Source: a bacterium UBP11_UBA4055
Lineage (GTDB): Bacteria; UBA4055
Length of the DNA: 15,848 nucleotides
Reading direction: 5' to 3'
Assembly: GCA_002382735.1 (NCBI GenBank)
Contig: DFZN01000067.1
Location: 17,736 to 33,583 of the forward strand
The position numbers and the translations under genes were made by a program. Below are positions 5,578 to 13,770 of the stretch, in pieces. How positions within the stretch are numbered: position 1 is the stretch's first letter; each line of letters begins with the position of its first letter. The notes under the pieces are model-generated. The model searched no databases. It worked only from the letters and a program-made list of their open reading frames with translations, and had not been told where the DNA came from.

Positions 5578-8500
5578 ATGTCCTTTGTTCATCTTCACAA
5601 CCACTCCCACTATTCCATCCTCGACGGGCTGTCAAAACCTAAAGACATGGTGAAAAGGGCTAAAGAGCTCGGTCAGAAAGCAATGGCGATCACAGATCAC
5701 GGAAACATGATGGGCGCGATCGATTTTTATCAGGAAGCCTTAAAAGCAAAAATAAAACCGATAATCGGATGCGAGTTCTACATTGTCGATGATATGACCG
5801 TAAAAGACAAAAATGAAAAAAAGCACCATCTGGTCCTCCTTGCGAAAAATAAAACCGGGTATAAAAATCTTTTAAAACTGACAACGGAAGCCAATCTGCG
5901 GGGATTCTACTCAAAACCGAGGATCGATCGCAATATCCTCAAAGATAACTCCGACGGACTTATTGCGTTAACAGCATGTATCGCCGGTGAAGTCCCTTCA
6001 GCAGTGATCGGGGGAGATCTTAAAAAAGCCAAAGATGTCGCTCTCTGGTATAAGGGTGTTTTCGGTAAGGAGAATTTCTATCTTGAACTTCAGCATCACC
6101 CTGATATTGTGGAACAGGATAAAGCGAACAAAGGGCTTATAAAACTTTCAGAAGAACTTGATATCGGTCTTGTTGCGACGAACGACTCGCATTATGTGTG
6201 TAAAGATGATGCGGCAATACAGGATGCTCTTATCTGCATTAATACCAACAAACAGATTAGCGAAAGAGACGGCAGGATGTGTATGCTCGACGGTGATTAT
6301 TCGATCCTTTCGACGGAAGAAATGGAAAAACATTTCAGGGAAACACCCGAAGCTGTCTCCAACACCGGCCGGATCGCGGATATGTGCGATCTCGAACTTG
6401 AATTCGATCAGAATCTTTTACCCAAGTACGATTGTCCCGGGAGTTATACTGAAGATGAGTATCTTAAGATCTTGTGTGATAAAGGCCTTCAGTCGAGATA
6501 CGGCATTGTAAGGGACGGTAAGAGCATTACTGTAGGTAAAGGTTTAGAAAAAAACCTTCCCATGCCTGTCGGCGATATAATAGACAGTCTTGATTTTGAG
6601 CTCGATGTTGTCAGAAAGATGGGATTTCCCGGTTATTTTCTGATAGTTCAGGATTTCGTGAACTGGGCAAAGAAGAACGGAGTGCTCGTGGGTCCGGGAA
6701 GAGGTTCGGCCGCAGGTTCTATCATTTCATTCCTTACAGGCATAACTAACATTGACCCGCTTAAGTACGGGCTCCTGTTCGAAAGATTTTTAAACCCCGA
6801 CAGGATATCGATGCCTGATATTGATATCGATTTTCAGGATGACAAAAGAGAGAAAGTGCTCGATTATGTAAGGAAAAAATACGGTACGGACAATGTAGTC
6901 CAGGTCGTAACTTATCAGACCATGGGAGCCAAGAACTCCGTCCGAGACATCGGGAGGGTCATGAATATTCCTCTTGACGATGTGAACAAAATATCCAATC
7001 TCATTTCAGGCAGACCAGGCACAACTATCGAAGCTTCTCTCAAAGAAAAGGAATTCAAAAAATTCTATGAAGATAATCCGGAGTACAGAAATCTTATTGA
7101 TATGGCTAACAGAATAGAAGGTACGATAAGGGGCACGGGCACCCACGCCTGCGCGGTCATAATAAGCGGAACACCGGTTTCCGAGACAGTACCGCTTCAG
7201 TACCCGCCGAGGGAAAAAGATACAGTTATAACACAGTACGAAGGAACTCAACTCGACAAGATCGGACTTTTAAAGATGGATTTTCTCGGGATAAGGAACC
7301 TGACGATCATAGCTCAGGCGGTTGATTTTATAAAAAAATACAAAGGCGTTGAGATCGATATCGACAACATTCCTTTCGACGACAAAAAGACCTTCAGGCT
7401 ATATTCTAAAGGAATGACGAACGGAGTGTTCCAGTTCGAATCCGACGGAATGAAAAAGTATTTAAAAGACCTTAAACCCAACAGATTTGAGGACCTTGTG
7501 GCTATGAACGCGCTGTACAGGCCCGGTCCGATGCAGTATATACCTGATTTTATAGACAGAAAGCACGGCCGTAAACCAATAGCTTATGATCATCCTCTTA
7601 TGGAAAAAAATCTGAAAGACACATACGGGATAACTGTCTATCAGGAGCAGGTCATGCTTCTCGCCAGAGAGCTTGCGGGATTTACGCGCGGCGAGTCAGA
7701 CAGTTTAAGAAAAGCTATGGGTAAAAAGATCAGATCGATGATGGATAAGCTCAAAGAAAAATTCATATCAGGATGCGCCTCCAACAAAAATTTCACGGAT
7801 CAGTTCAAGCCGACAAAAGAGTGCCCCGATGTTGATTCTCTGAGCAGGAAGATATGGTCGGACTGGGAAAACTTCGCAGAGTACGCCTTTAATAAATCTC
7901 ACTCTGTATGTTATGCATATGTTTCATATCAGACCGCATATCTTAAGGCTAATTATCCCGTAGAGTTCATGAGTGCCATGCTCAACAGCGTGAGGGATAA
8001 ATCCGACGATGTTCTTAAATACATCGAGGAATGCGGTAACTTAAGTATCAAGATCGTGCCTCCCGATGTGAACTTCAGTCAGGATACTTTCGCGCCTACA
8101 TCCGAAGGTTCCATTGCTTTCGGCCTCCAAGCTATAAAAAATGTCGGCGGCAAGGCTATAGAGAATATAATTGAAACAAGGGAAAAAACAGGGAAATTCA
8201 AGAATATTTACGATTTTCTGGAAAGAGCCGACATGTCCAGGGTGAACAGGAGGATAGTCGAATACCTGGCAAGAGCAGGCGCGCTGGATTCACTCGGTCA
8301 TTACAGATCGCAGATCACAGAAGCTCTCGATGTTCTTATTCCTCACTTTCAGCAGCTGGCATCAAAAAAAGCGGACTGGGACATAAGCCTTTTCGGAGAA
8401 TCTTCTGATGAAGAGCTTAAAGTGTCGCATCCGCCCCTGCCTGCCATCAGCGAGTGGGACAAATCACTTCTATTAGAGAACGAAAAGGAACTTATCGGAC

Positions 8501-9096
8501 TGTATGTTTCAGGACATCCTCTTGATAAATACAGCGAGGTCTTAAGGTCATATTCGGTTAATAAAAAACTCGATCAGGATAATTTTACGAATGATGAGAA
8601 GATCACACTCGGCGGACTGATAAAGAATATCTCCGTAAAGACAACAAGAACGGGAAAAGAGATGGCGACGGTCAGTATGTTAACTTTGTATGAAGATATA
8701 GAAATGCCCATTTTTCCACAGTTGTATGAGAAATATAAGGATACCATCAAAACCGGTGAAGTGTTTTTTCTTAGGATCAATATTTCAAAAAGGGACGGGG
8801 AGTTCAAATTCTTCACTGAAGATATATTTACTTATGATCAGGTTCTTGAAAAGTTCGGATCGAGCACAAGGAAGATACGGATAAATATAAAACCTGCCGA
8901 GTTCGATGAAGATGCCGCGAGGGACTTTCTTGAGTTTGTCTCAGTGAATAAGGGAAACAAGGAACTTTACTTCAGAATATCTGTCAATAATGAGAGTTTC
9001 GATCTTAAATCAGATTCGTACAAAGTTACCGGTTCTGTCCAGTTTATAAAGGGTCTTAAAGATATGTTCGGTGAAGAAAGCATAGAGTTTAAATAG
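5578..9096 (+). CDS. dnaE: DNA polymerase III subunit alpha (EC 2.7.7.7)
   Basis: The 1172-residue replicative polymerase extends DNA in the pol III holoenzyme. The N-terminal PHP domain starts FVHLHNHSHYSILDG and has AITDHGN (37-43), GCEFYI (64-69) and TNDSHY (201-206). The polymerase core has GPGRGSAAGSIISFLTGI and the catalytic aspartates Asp414 and Asp416 in MPDIDIDF and Asp568 in KMDFLG. The tail carries a helix-hairpin-helix (RRIVEYLARAGALDSLG) and an OB domain (ITLGGLIKNISV onward) before a C-terminal region that would contact tau. No PolC-type internal exonuclease and no intein interrupt it. Length is usual for DnaE. His7 and His205 are kept at PHP metal positions that, as I recall, are Arg in E. 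coli DnaE, so the PHP site may be intact. AAAGG lies 8 nt before ATG. rnhB follows, a pairing also seen (in reverse order) in E. coli. Confidence 0.97.
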   Translation: MSFVHLHNHSHYSILDGLSKPKDMVKRAKELGQKAMAITDHGNMMGAIDFYQEALKAKIKPIIGCEFYIVDDMTVKDKNEKKHHLVLLAKNKTGYKNLLKLTTEANLRGFYSKPRIDRNILKDNSDGLIALTACIAGEVPSAVIGGDLKKAKDVALWYKGVFGKENFYLELQHHPDIVEQDKANKGLIKLSEELDIGLVATNDSHYVCKDDAAIQDALICINTNKQISERDGRMCMLDGDYSILSTEEMEKHFRETPEAVSNTGRIADMCDLELEFDQNLLPKYDCPGSYTEDEYLKILCDKGLQSRYGIVRDGKSITVGKGLEKNLPMPVGDIIDSLDFELDVVRKMGFPGYFLIVQDFVNWAKKNGVLVGPGRGSAAGSIISFLTGITNIDPLKYGLLFERFLNPDRISMPDIDIDFQDDKREKVLDYVRKKYGTDNVVQVVTYQTMGAKNSVRDIGRVMNIPLDDVNKISNLISGRPGTTIEASLKEKEFKKFYEDNPEYRNLIDMANRIEGTIRGTGTHACAVIISGTPVSETVPLQYPPREKDTVITQYEGTQLDKIGLLKMDFLGIRNLTIIAQAVDFIKKYKGVEIDIDNIPFDDKKTFRLYSKGMTNGVFQFESDGMKKYLKDLKPNRFEDLVAMNALYRPGPMQYIPDFIDRKHGRKPIAYDHPLMEKNLKDTYGITVYQEQVMLLARELAGFTRGESDSLRKAMGKKIRSMMDKLKEKFISGCASNKNFTDQFKPTKECPDVDSLSRKIWSDWENFAEYAFNKSHSVCYAYVSYQTAYLKANYPVEFMSAMLNSVRDKSDDVLKYIEECGNLSIKIVPPDVNFSQDTFAPTSEGSIAFGLQAIKNVGGKAIENIIETREKTGKFKNIYDFLERADMSRVNRRIVEYLARAGALDSLGHYRSQITEALDVLIPHFQQLASKKADWDISLFGESSDEELKVSHPPLPAISEWDKSLLLENEKELIGLYVSGHPLDKYSEVLRSYSVNKKLDQDNFTNDEKITLGGLIKNISVKTTRTGKEMATVSMLTLYEDIEMPIFPQLYEKYKDTIKTGEVFFLRINISKRDGEFKFFTEDIFTYDQVLEKFGSSTRKIRINIKPAEFDEDAARDFLEFVSVNKGNKELYFRISVNNESFDLKSDSYKVTGSVQFIKGLKDMFGEESIEFK

Positions 9097-9118
9097 GAAT
9101 CACATAAATCCCGCTGAA

Positions 9119-9139
9119 ATATCTTTGCTTAGCAGATAT
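9119..9139 (+). other. Imperfect hairpin between dnaE and rnhB
   Basis: ATATCT (9119-9124) pairs with AGATAT (9134-9139), and an inner GCT/AGC pair (9127-9129 with 9131-9133) could extend the stem around a 2-nt bulge if the tiny loop is tolerated. ATTTTCTTAT follows. It is weak as a terminator, since the stem is AT-rich and the T run is short and broken. Confidence 0.25.
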
Positions 9140-9152
9140 ATTTTCTTATATT
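9125..9152 (+). promoter_or_regulatory. Candidate promoter for the rnhB operon, placed for a leaderless start
   Basis: TTGCTT (9125-9130) and TATATT (9147-9152) are 16 nt apart. Transcription would then start about 6-8 nt later, at or next to the rnhB ATG (9159). No Shine-Dalgarno sequence is present in this gap, which agrees with a leaderless message. Confidence 0.35.
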
Positions 9153-9158
9153 ATACCT

Positions 9159-9806
9159 ATGGAAAAAGATTGTTTCGGGAGCGGGCATCTTTTCAGGTAT
9201 GAAACAGAACTTTATCTGAAGGGTTACAAGTTCATAGCCGGCGTGGATGAGGCCGGAAGGGGTCCGCTGGCGGGACCTGTCGTAGCTGCTGCTGTGATTT
9301 TCAAGCCGGGTACGGAGATCGAAGGTGTGAACGATTCAAAAAAAGTGCCGCCCAAAAAAAGGGAAGAGCTTTTTTACGAGATAAGAAAAAGAGCACTGAG
9401 CTACGGAATAGGAATGATACCGAATTCAAGAATAGACGAGATCAACATATTAAGAGCGACTTTTGAAGCAATGAAAAGGGCAGCGGCAAAACTGAGTATA
9501 AACCCCGACTTCATACTGGTTGACGGACGGGACGCGCCTTTTTCCACACCGGATCAGATGAGCATAATCAAGGGCGACAGCCTTTCATATTCAATAGCGG
9601 CTGCATCAATACTCGCAAAAGTTACACGAGACAAGATCATGAATTTCTACGGCAGGATCTACCCGCAGTATAATTTTCAGGTCAACAAAGGTTATGCTAC
9701 ACCTGAACATATTGAAGCTATAAAAAAGTACGGAAGATGTCAGATACACAGGATGAGTTTCATGCTGAAGCTCGAAAAAGATCCCCAGCTTCACCTTCAG
9801 ATATAG
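9159..9806 (+). CDS. rnhB: Ribonuclease HII (EC 3.1.26.4)
   Basis: The 215-residue enzyme cuts the RNA strand of RNA-DNA hybrids and removes single ribonucleotides left in DNA. The metal-binding residues are Asp30 and Glu31 in AGVDEAGRGPLAGPVVAAAV, Asp122 in ILVDGRD and Asp140 in IIKGDSLS; the 18-residue gap between the last two equals that of the E. coli enzyme. The GRG motif (33-35) that senses the ribonucleotide junction is present, as are AASILAKVTRD and KGYATPEH. Length is normal. The start has no ribosome-binding site; the ATG is kept because the segment LFRYETELYLKGYKFIAGVDE continues familiar N-terminal sequence and no later start would keep it. It is the first gene of a tight run of five; the next gene's ribosome site overlaps its stop codon. 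Confidence 0.95.
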   Translation: MEKDCFGSGHLFRYETELYLKGYKFIAGVDEAGRGPLAGPVVAAAVIFKPGTEIEGVNDSKKVPPKKREELFYEIRKRALSYGIGMIPNSRIDEINILRATFEAMKRAAAKLSINPDFILVDGRDAPFSTPDQMSIIKGDSLSYSIAAASILAKVTRDKIMNFYGRIYPQYNFQVNKGYATPEHIEAIKKYGRCQIHRMSFMLKLEKDPQLHLQI

Positions 9807-9813
9807 GGAGTTT

Positions 9814-10968
9814 ATGATATATTTAACTGCAATACTTTTTCTCTCCGGGTTCATATACATGACCTATGTCGAGAGTTTCAGGACCGGACTGGTCAGACTG
9901 AAAAGCAGAATGCCGGAACTTTTGAACGGGGATCTGCCTAAAGTAACAGTAATAATCCCTGCCAGAAATGAGGAGAAATATATTTCAGATACGCTCAATT
10001 CAGTCATGAATCAGAATTATCCCGTTAATCTCTTCGATGTGATAGCTGTTGACGACAGATCGACCGACACCACGGGAAATATAATGGAGTCAAGAGCGAA
10101 GATTTACTCAAATCTCAGTGTGATAAGGATCAAAGAAGTGTCCAAGAGAATATCACCAAAAAAGAACGCCATTCTTACTGCAGTAAGATCGACTGACAGC
10201 GAGATAATTATTACTACAGACGGAGACTGCGTTCACGATCCCAACTGGATAAGATCGCTCGTGGCTCCGGTCATGGGAAGTAAGAACGAGAATGTAGGTA
10301 TCGTGGCCGGGCTGAGCGTTTTCGAGAAAGAATATACTGGCGTTTTAGAAGAAGTATGGCAGAATATGCAGAACATCGACTATATATCCCATTCGCTGAT
10401 CGCCGCAGGCTCGATCGGCAACGGAAAAGCTTTCACAGCCAACGGAAGCAATTTTCTTGCAAGAAGAGCTTTATATCAGAGTGAAGATAACAATTTTAAG
10501 AGTGAACTTGCCTCAGGCGATGATTTTTTTATGATACAGGCCGCAAAAGAAAGCAATTACAGGCTCAGATTCGTGTTCAACAGAGAGAGCATAGTCAGAA
10601 CAATACCGGTAGATGATTTGAGGGGGCTGGTGGAACAGAGGGCAAGATGGGCTTCCAAAGCTACATATTCATCGGATTTCGTACTTTATTTCGGAATAAA
10701 CACATTCATTTTTTATACGGGACTTCTTACCGCATTCATACTGACTGTTTCAGGATATTATCCGGTTGTACTGTTCGCAGTGCTGTTTTTGATGAAGCTT
10801 GTGCCGGAAACTATTTTTCTGGCTTACGGTTTCGGAAAATTCGGTCTCAATCTAAAATTAAGATATTATATTCCTTTACAGATATTTCACATACCGTTCA
10901 ATATTTTCGTAGTCCTTAAAAGCAAGTTCGCGGGATTTGAATGGAAGGGTACAAAATACAGGCAATAA
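9814..10968 (+). CDS. Membrane-anchored family 2 glycosyltransferase
   Basis: The 384-residue protein likely transfers a sugar from a nucleotide-sugar donor at the cytoplasmic face of the membrane; donor and acceptor are not known. An N-terminal membrane segment (1-18) is followed by a GT-A domain: VTVIIPARNEE (44-54), the nucleotide-contacting Asp80-Asp81 in VIAVDDRSTD, the metal-binding TDGDC with Asp136 and Asp138, SGDD (234-237) as likely catalytic base region, and QRARW (275-279), the Q/RxxRW motif of processive-like GT2 enzymes. Three hydrophobic spans follow (about 293-313, 315-333 and 353-369), and the tail FEWKGTKY is common in such membrane GT2 proteins. AGGGAG (9805-9810) overlaps the rnhB stop and lies 3 nt before ATG, suggesting coupled translation. 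It could act on lipids or an exopolysaccharide; the downstream nucleotidyltransferase may supply a related sugar. Confidence 0.87.
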   Translation: MIYLTAILFLSGFIYMTYVESFRTGLVRLKSRMPELLNGDLPKVTVIIPARNEEKYISDTLNSVMNQNYPVNLFDVIAVDDRSTDTTGNIMESRAKIYSNLSVIRIKEVSKRISPKKNAILTAVRSTDSEIIITTDGDCVHDPNWIRSLVAPVMGSKNENVGIVAGLSVFEKEYTGVLEEVWQNMQNIDYISHSLIAAGSIGNGKAFTANGSNFLARRALYQSEDNNFKSELASGDDFFMIQAAKESNYRLRFVFNRESIVRTIPVDDLRGLVEQRARWASKATYSSDFVLYFGINTFIFYTGLLTAFILTVSGYYPVVLFAVLFLMKLVPETIFLAYGFGKFGLNLKLRYYIPLQIFHIPFNIFVVLKSKFAGFEWKGTKYRQ

Positions 10969-10978
10969 AAGGAAAAGA

Positions 10979-12298
10979 ATGACAAATCAGATAGTAGCCG
11001 TCGTGGGGAGACCCAACATAGGTAAATCGACACTCTTCAACAGGCTTACGAAAACGAACGAAGCGATAGTGGCGGATCATTACGGTGTTACCAGGGACAG
11101 GAATTACGGAAAAGTAAGCTGGGCGGGAAGATCGTTCACACTTATCGATACGGGCGGATTTGTCCCCGAATCCAAGGAATTCTTTGAATCAATTATAAGA
11201 TCGCAGATCGAGATAGCTATCGAAGAGGCGGATGTGATAATTTTCATGGTGGACTCAAAGACCGGAATATCAGCCATTGATCACGACATTGTTAAGAAAC
11301 TCCAGAGAACGGATAAAAGAATAATAGTTACTGTCAACAAGATAGACGAGATGAAGGACGAACCTTACGCCTCCGAATTCTATAACCTGGGTCTGGGGGA
11401 GCCTGTCGCTATATCAGCCATGAACGGCAGGAATACAGGCGGTCTTCTCGACCTGATCACAAAAGATATGACACCTGACGATGAGAATGAGGTCAAAGAG
11501 CAGGATGTCAGGCTTAAGATAGCAGTGATCGGAAAACCTAATGTAGGTAAGTCATCTCTGATAAACCATCTTCTGGAAAAAGAGAAGCTCATTGTTTCTG
11601 ATGTGCCCGGAACAACGAGAGATTCGATCGATTCGGTGCTCAAGTATCAGAACGAGGAGATCGTCCTTATTGATACTGCAGGACTAAGAAAAAGGAAGAA
11701 AGTCAGAGAAAGCCTTGAATTCTACTCGCTTATAAGGACTCTCAGGGCTGTTGAAAGAGCGGATGTCGTAATATTGATGATAGATGCAATAGAAGGTATA
11801 ACCAAGCAGGATATTGACATTCTGTCCGAAGGAAAGAAACTCTTTAAGGGACTGATCCTCGCAGTCAACAAGTGGGACCTTGTGAAAGAAAAGGAAACCA
11901 ATACTACAAGAGATTATGAACGATACATCAGAAAGGAACTCGACTGGCTGCCGTATATAGAGATCAAATTCATATCGGTACTTGAGAAACAGAGGATATT
12001 CAAGCTGCTTGACCTTGCCCGTTCGATCAGAATGAAAAGGAAAACAAAGATAAGTACTCCTGAACTCAATGATTTTCTCGGCAAAATAACTTACTCATAT
12101 TCACCGCCTTCAGTAAACGGAAAATTCATAAATATAAAATATATGACTCAGGTTGCGATCGACCCGCCGGTGTTCTCCTTTTTCGTGAACGAACCTACAA
12201 AATTGAAAGATAATTATAAGCGCTTTTTGGAAAAGAAGATGAGAGAGAAATACGATTTCAAAGGCGTTCCGCTGGTTTTTAAATTCCTTAAAAAATAA
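10979..12298 (+). CDS. der: Ribosome-assembly GTPase Der (EngA)
   Basis: The 439-residue protein has two GTPase domains in tandem and a KH-like C-terminal domain, the layout unique to Der, which matures the 50S ribosomal subunit. Domain 1 shows GRPNIGKST (10-18), GVTRDR (36-41), DTGG (57-60) and NKID (120-123). Domain 2 shows GKPNVGKSS (185-193), GTTRD (211-215), DTAGLRKR (232-239) and NKWD (297-300). The KH part runs from about 355 and ends FKGVPLVFKFLKK. In domain 2 the usual S-A-x-x-G-x-R loop reads SVLEKQR (333-339), a mild departure. An upstream in-frame ATG at 10937 lies inside the glycosyltransferase gene and would add 14 non-family residues; ATG 10979 has AAGGA at 10969-10973 and begins the expected MTNQIVAVVGRPN. 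Ten nt separate it from genes on both sides. Confidence 0.96.
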   Translation: MTNQIVAVVGRPNIGKSTLFNRLTKTNEAIVADHYGVTRDRNYGKVSWAGRSFTLIDTGGFVPESKEFFESIIRSQIEIAIEEADVIIFMVDSKTGISAIDHDIVKKLQRTDKRIIVTVNKIDEMKDEPYASEFYNLGLGEPVAISAMNGRNTGGLLDLITKDMTPDDENEVKEQDVRLKIAVIGKPNVGKSSLINHLLEKEKLIVSDVPGTTRDSIDSVLKYQNEEIVLIDTAGLRKRKKVRESLEFYSLIRTLRAVERADVVILMIDAIEGITKQDIDILSEGKKLFKGLILAVNKWDLVKEKETNTTRDYERYIRKELDWLPYIEIKFISVLEKQRIFKLLDLARSIRMKRKTKISTPELNDFLGKITYSYSPPSVNGKFINIKYMTQVAIDPPVFSFFVNEPTKLKDNYKRFLEKKMREKYDFKGVPLVFKFLKK

Positions 12299-12305
12299 GG
12301 AGGAG
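12285..12305 (+). promoter_or_regulatory. Hairpin over the der stop codon next to a strong ribosome-binding site
   Basis: TCCTTA (12285-12290) can pair with TAAGGA (12296-12301) around five A residues. The 3' arm contains the der stop codon and the first part of AAGGAGGAG (12297-12305), the ribosome site for the next gene. Ribosomes finishing der would open it, so translational coupling is plausible. The stem is short and AT-rich. Confidence 0.35.
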
Positions 12306-12308
12306 ATA

Positions 12309-13001
12309 ATGTTCAAGTTCGACAGAAATAAAATTCTAATAATGATAGTTGACGATGAGCCTCTAAATTTAAGGATAATCGACTCCATGCTTACTATGGA
12401 AAGTTATCAGACCATTATGATAAAGGATGCCGTTGAAGCTGAAGATATGGCAGTCAAGAACCAGCCTGACCTGATCCTGCTCGATGTTTCTATGCCGGGC
12501 TTAAGCGGATTTGAAATATGCAAAAGGTTAAAATCAAATTCCATGACCTCAAAAATACCTGTCATTTTCCTCTCAGGCCAGAACAGCAGCGATTTTGTTA
12601 TTAAAGGTCTGGAGGCAGGAGCTCAGGATTACATCACCAAGCCTTTCGGCGCACCAGAGTTTCTCGCAAGGGTCCGTACACAGATAGAGCTTAAGATCAT
12701 GGTAGAGAAAATGATCGAAGCCGAGCAGATAAAAGCACTTCATGCAGCCATGGTAAGTCAGAATCATACTTTAAATCAGCTTACGACCTCGATACTCGGG
12801 CAGGCGGAGATACTTGAGATCCTGATAAAAAAAGAGAACCTTTCCTCAAAATTCTCTGAAAGTACGGCTGAGATAGAAAAAGCCGCTTTGGGGATCGATA
12901 AGATCGTAAAAAAATTCACGAACCTGAGCAAGATCAAATTTGAAAAATATTCCGAAAAGACAGATATGCTCGACCTTGGAGAGTCTTTTGAAGAGGATTG
13001 A
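12309..13001 (+). CDS. Response-regulator receiver protein with a DHp-like helical C-terminus
   Basis: The 230-residue protein starts with a receiver (REC) domain (about 9-125): acidic Asp15-Asp16 in IVDDEP, phospho-acceptor Asp59 in LILLDVSMPG, Ser89 and Lys111 in ITKPFG. A charged helical linker (about 125-148) leads to QNHTLNQLTTSILGQAEIL (151-169). This aligns without gaps to the H-box of histidine kinases of the 'HDFNNLLTxILGxAEL' type, with His153 in the phospho-histidine place. A second helix (186-208, EKAALGIDKIVKKFTNLSK) fits the other arm of a DHp hairpin. No ATPase domain (N, G1, G2 boxes) follows; the protein ends normally at TGA. The residue after the histidine is Thr, not the acid used in catalysis. 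It may be a phosphorelay intermediate, a dimerising regulator or a degenerate kinase. There is no DNA-binding domain and no adjacent sensor kinase. A perfect AAGGAGGAG precedes ATG 12309. Confidence 0.85.
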   Translation: MFKFDRNKILIMIVDDEPLNLRIIDSMLTMESYQTIMIKDAVEAEDMAVKNQPDLILLDVSMPGLSGFEICKRLKSNSMTSKIPVIFLSGQNSSDFVIKGLEAGAQDYITKPFGAPEFLARVRTQIELKIMVEKMIEAEQIKALHAAMVSQNHTLNQLTTSILGQAEILEILIKKENLSSKFSESTAEIEKAALGIDKIVKKFTNLSKIKFEKYSEKTDMLDLGESFEED

Positions 13002-13007
13002 CAGTTT

Positions 13008-13745
13008 ATGCAGGGCATGATACTTGCGGCCGGTTACGGAACAAGGCTGAGACCGATAACCGATACAATACCAAAAGCACTGGTTACTTTATCAGGGAAA
13101 CCTGTTATTGAGCACATAATCAGAAAATTTATTTATTACGGCATTGATAATATTATAATTAACTCTCACTATTATTCGGAGCAGATAGAAAATTTTATTT
13201 CCGGATCGGATTTTGAGGCTGATATAAAAGTTATAAATGAAAAAGTCATCCTGGGAACAGGCGGAGGGATCTTCAATATGCTTTCAGAGATCACTGACGA
13301 TGATTTCATTGTTTACAATACCGATGTGATCTGCGATATCAATCTTAAGAAGCTCATGTGGTTCCATAAAAAGAATGAGGCTTCTGCAACAATTGTCATG
13401 CAGGACAGGGATACATTCAATCAGGTCATTATCGATTCTGAGGGTAATTTCTGCGGGCTTAATCTGGTAAAAAAGGACATTAGAAATATTGTAAAGGAAC
13501 CGGCGGGGACTTCATCATTACTCGCTTTCTGCGGGATCCACGCAGTGAATAAGAAAAAGATCGAAAGATTCGGGCAGGACAAGACTGAATATTCGATCAT
13601 TGATGTTTACCTTAATGCCGTCCGTTCCGGCGCGAAAGTTATATCTTATGAGCCTGAATTGAACTGGTATGACATGGGTACGATCGAAAAGCTGAAAGAG
13701 GCTGAGGAATATCTGAGATCGAACCCTTTCCCGCATAAAAAATGA
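13008..13745 (+). CDS. Sugar-1-phosphate nucleotidyltransferase
   Basis: The 245-residue protein has the NTP_transferase Rossmann-like fold that joins an NTP to a sugar-1-phosphate to make an activated sugar. Motifs are the glycine-rich AAGYGTRLRPITD (7-19) with Lys23, LGTGGG (82-87), the metal-binding NTD with Asp106, and WYDMGT (220-225). The short length, without a C-terminal hexapeptide or regulatory domain, resembles MurU-type (MurNAc-1-phosphate uridylyltransferase) and mannose/glucose-1-phosphate guanylyl- or thymidylyl-transferases. The sequence does not tell which sugar or base is used, and no AmgK-like kinase gene is adjacent to support MurU. It starts 6 nt after the receiver gene; GAGGA at 12993-12997, inside that gene, is the likely ribosome site. 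It is the last gene of the operon and faces mgtE, 25 nt away, without a clear terminator. Confidence 0.88.
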   Translation: MQGMILAAGYGTRLRPITDTIPKALVTLSGKPVIEHIIRKFIYYGIDNIIINSHYYSEQIENFISGSDFEADIKVINEKVILGTGGGIFNMLSEITDDDFIVYNTDVICDINLKKLMWFHKKNEASATIVMQDRDTFNQVIIDSEGNFCGLNLVKKDIRNIVKEPAGTSSLLAFCGIHAVNKKKIERFGQDKTEYSIIDVYLNAVRSGAKVISYEPELNWYDMGTIEKLKEAEEYLRSNPFPHKK

Positions 13746-13770
13746 GTCGGGGATCGAGATCGTAATAAAT

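Noticed and set aside
10937..10978. Earlier in-frame ATG for der (10937)
   Set aside because: It lies within the glycosyltransferase gene, has no ribosome site, and adds 14 residues not found in Der; ATG 10979 has a suitable site.
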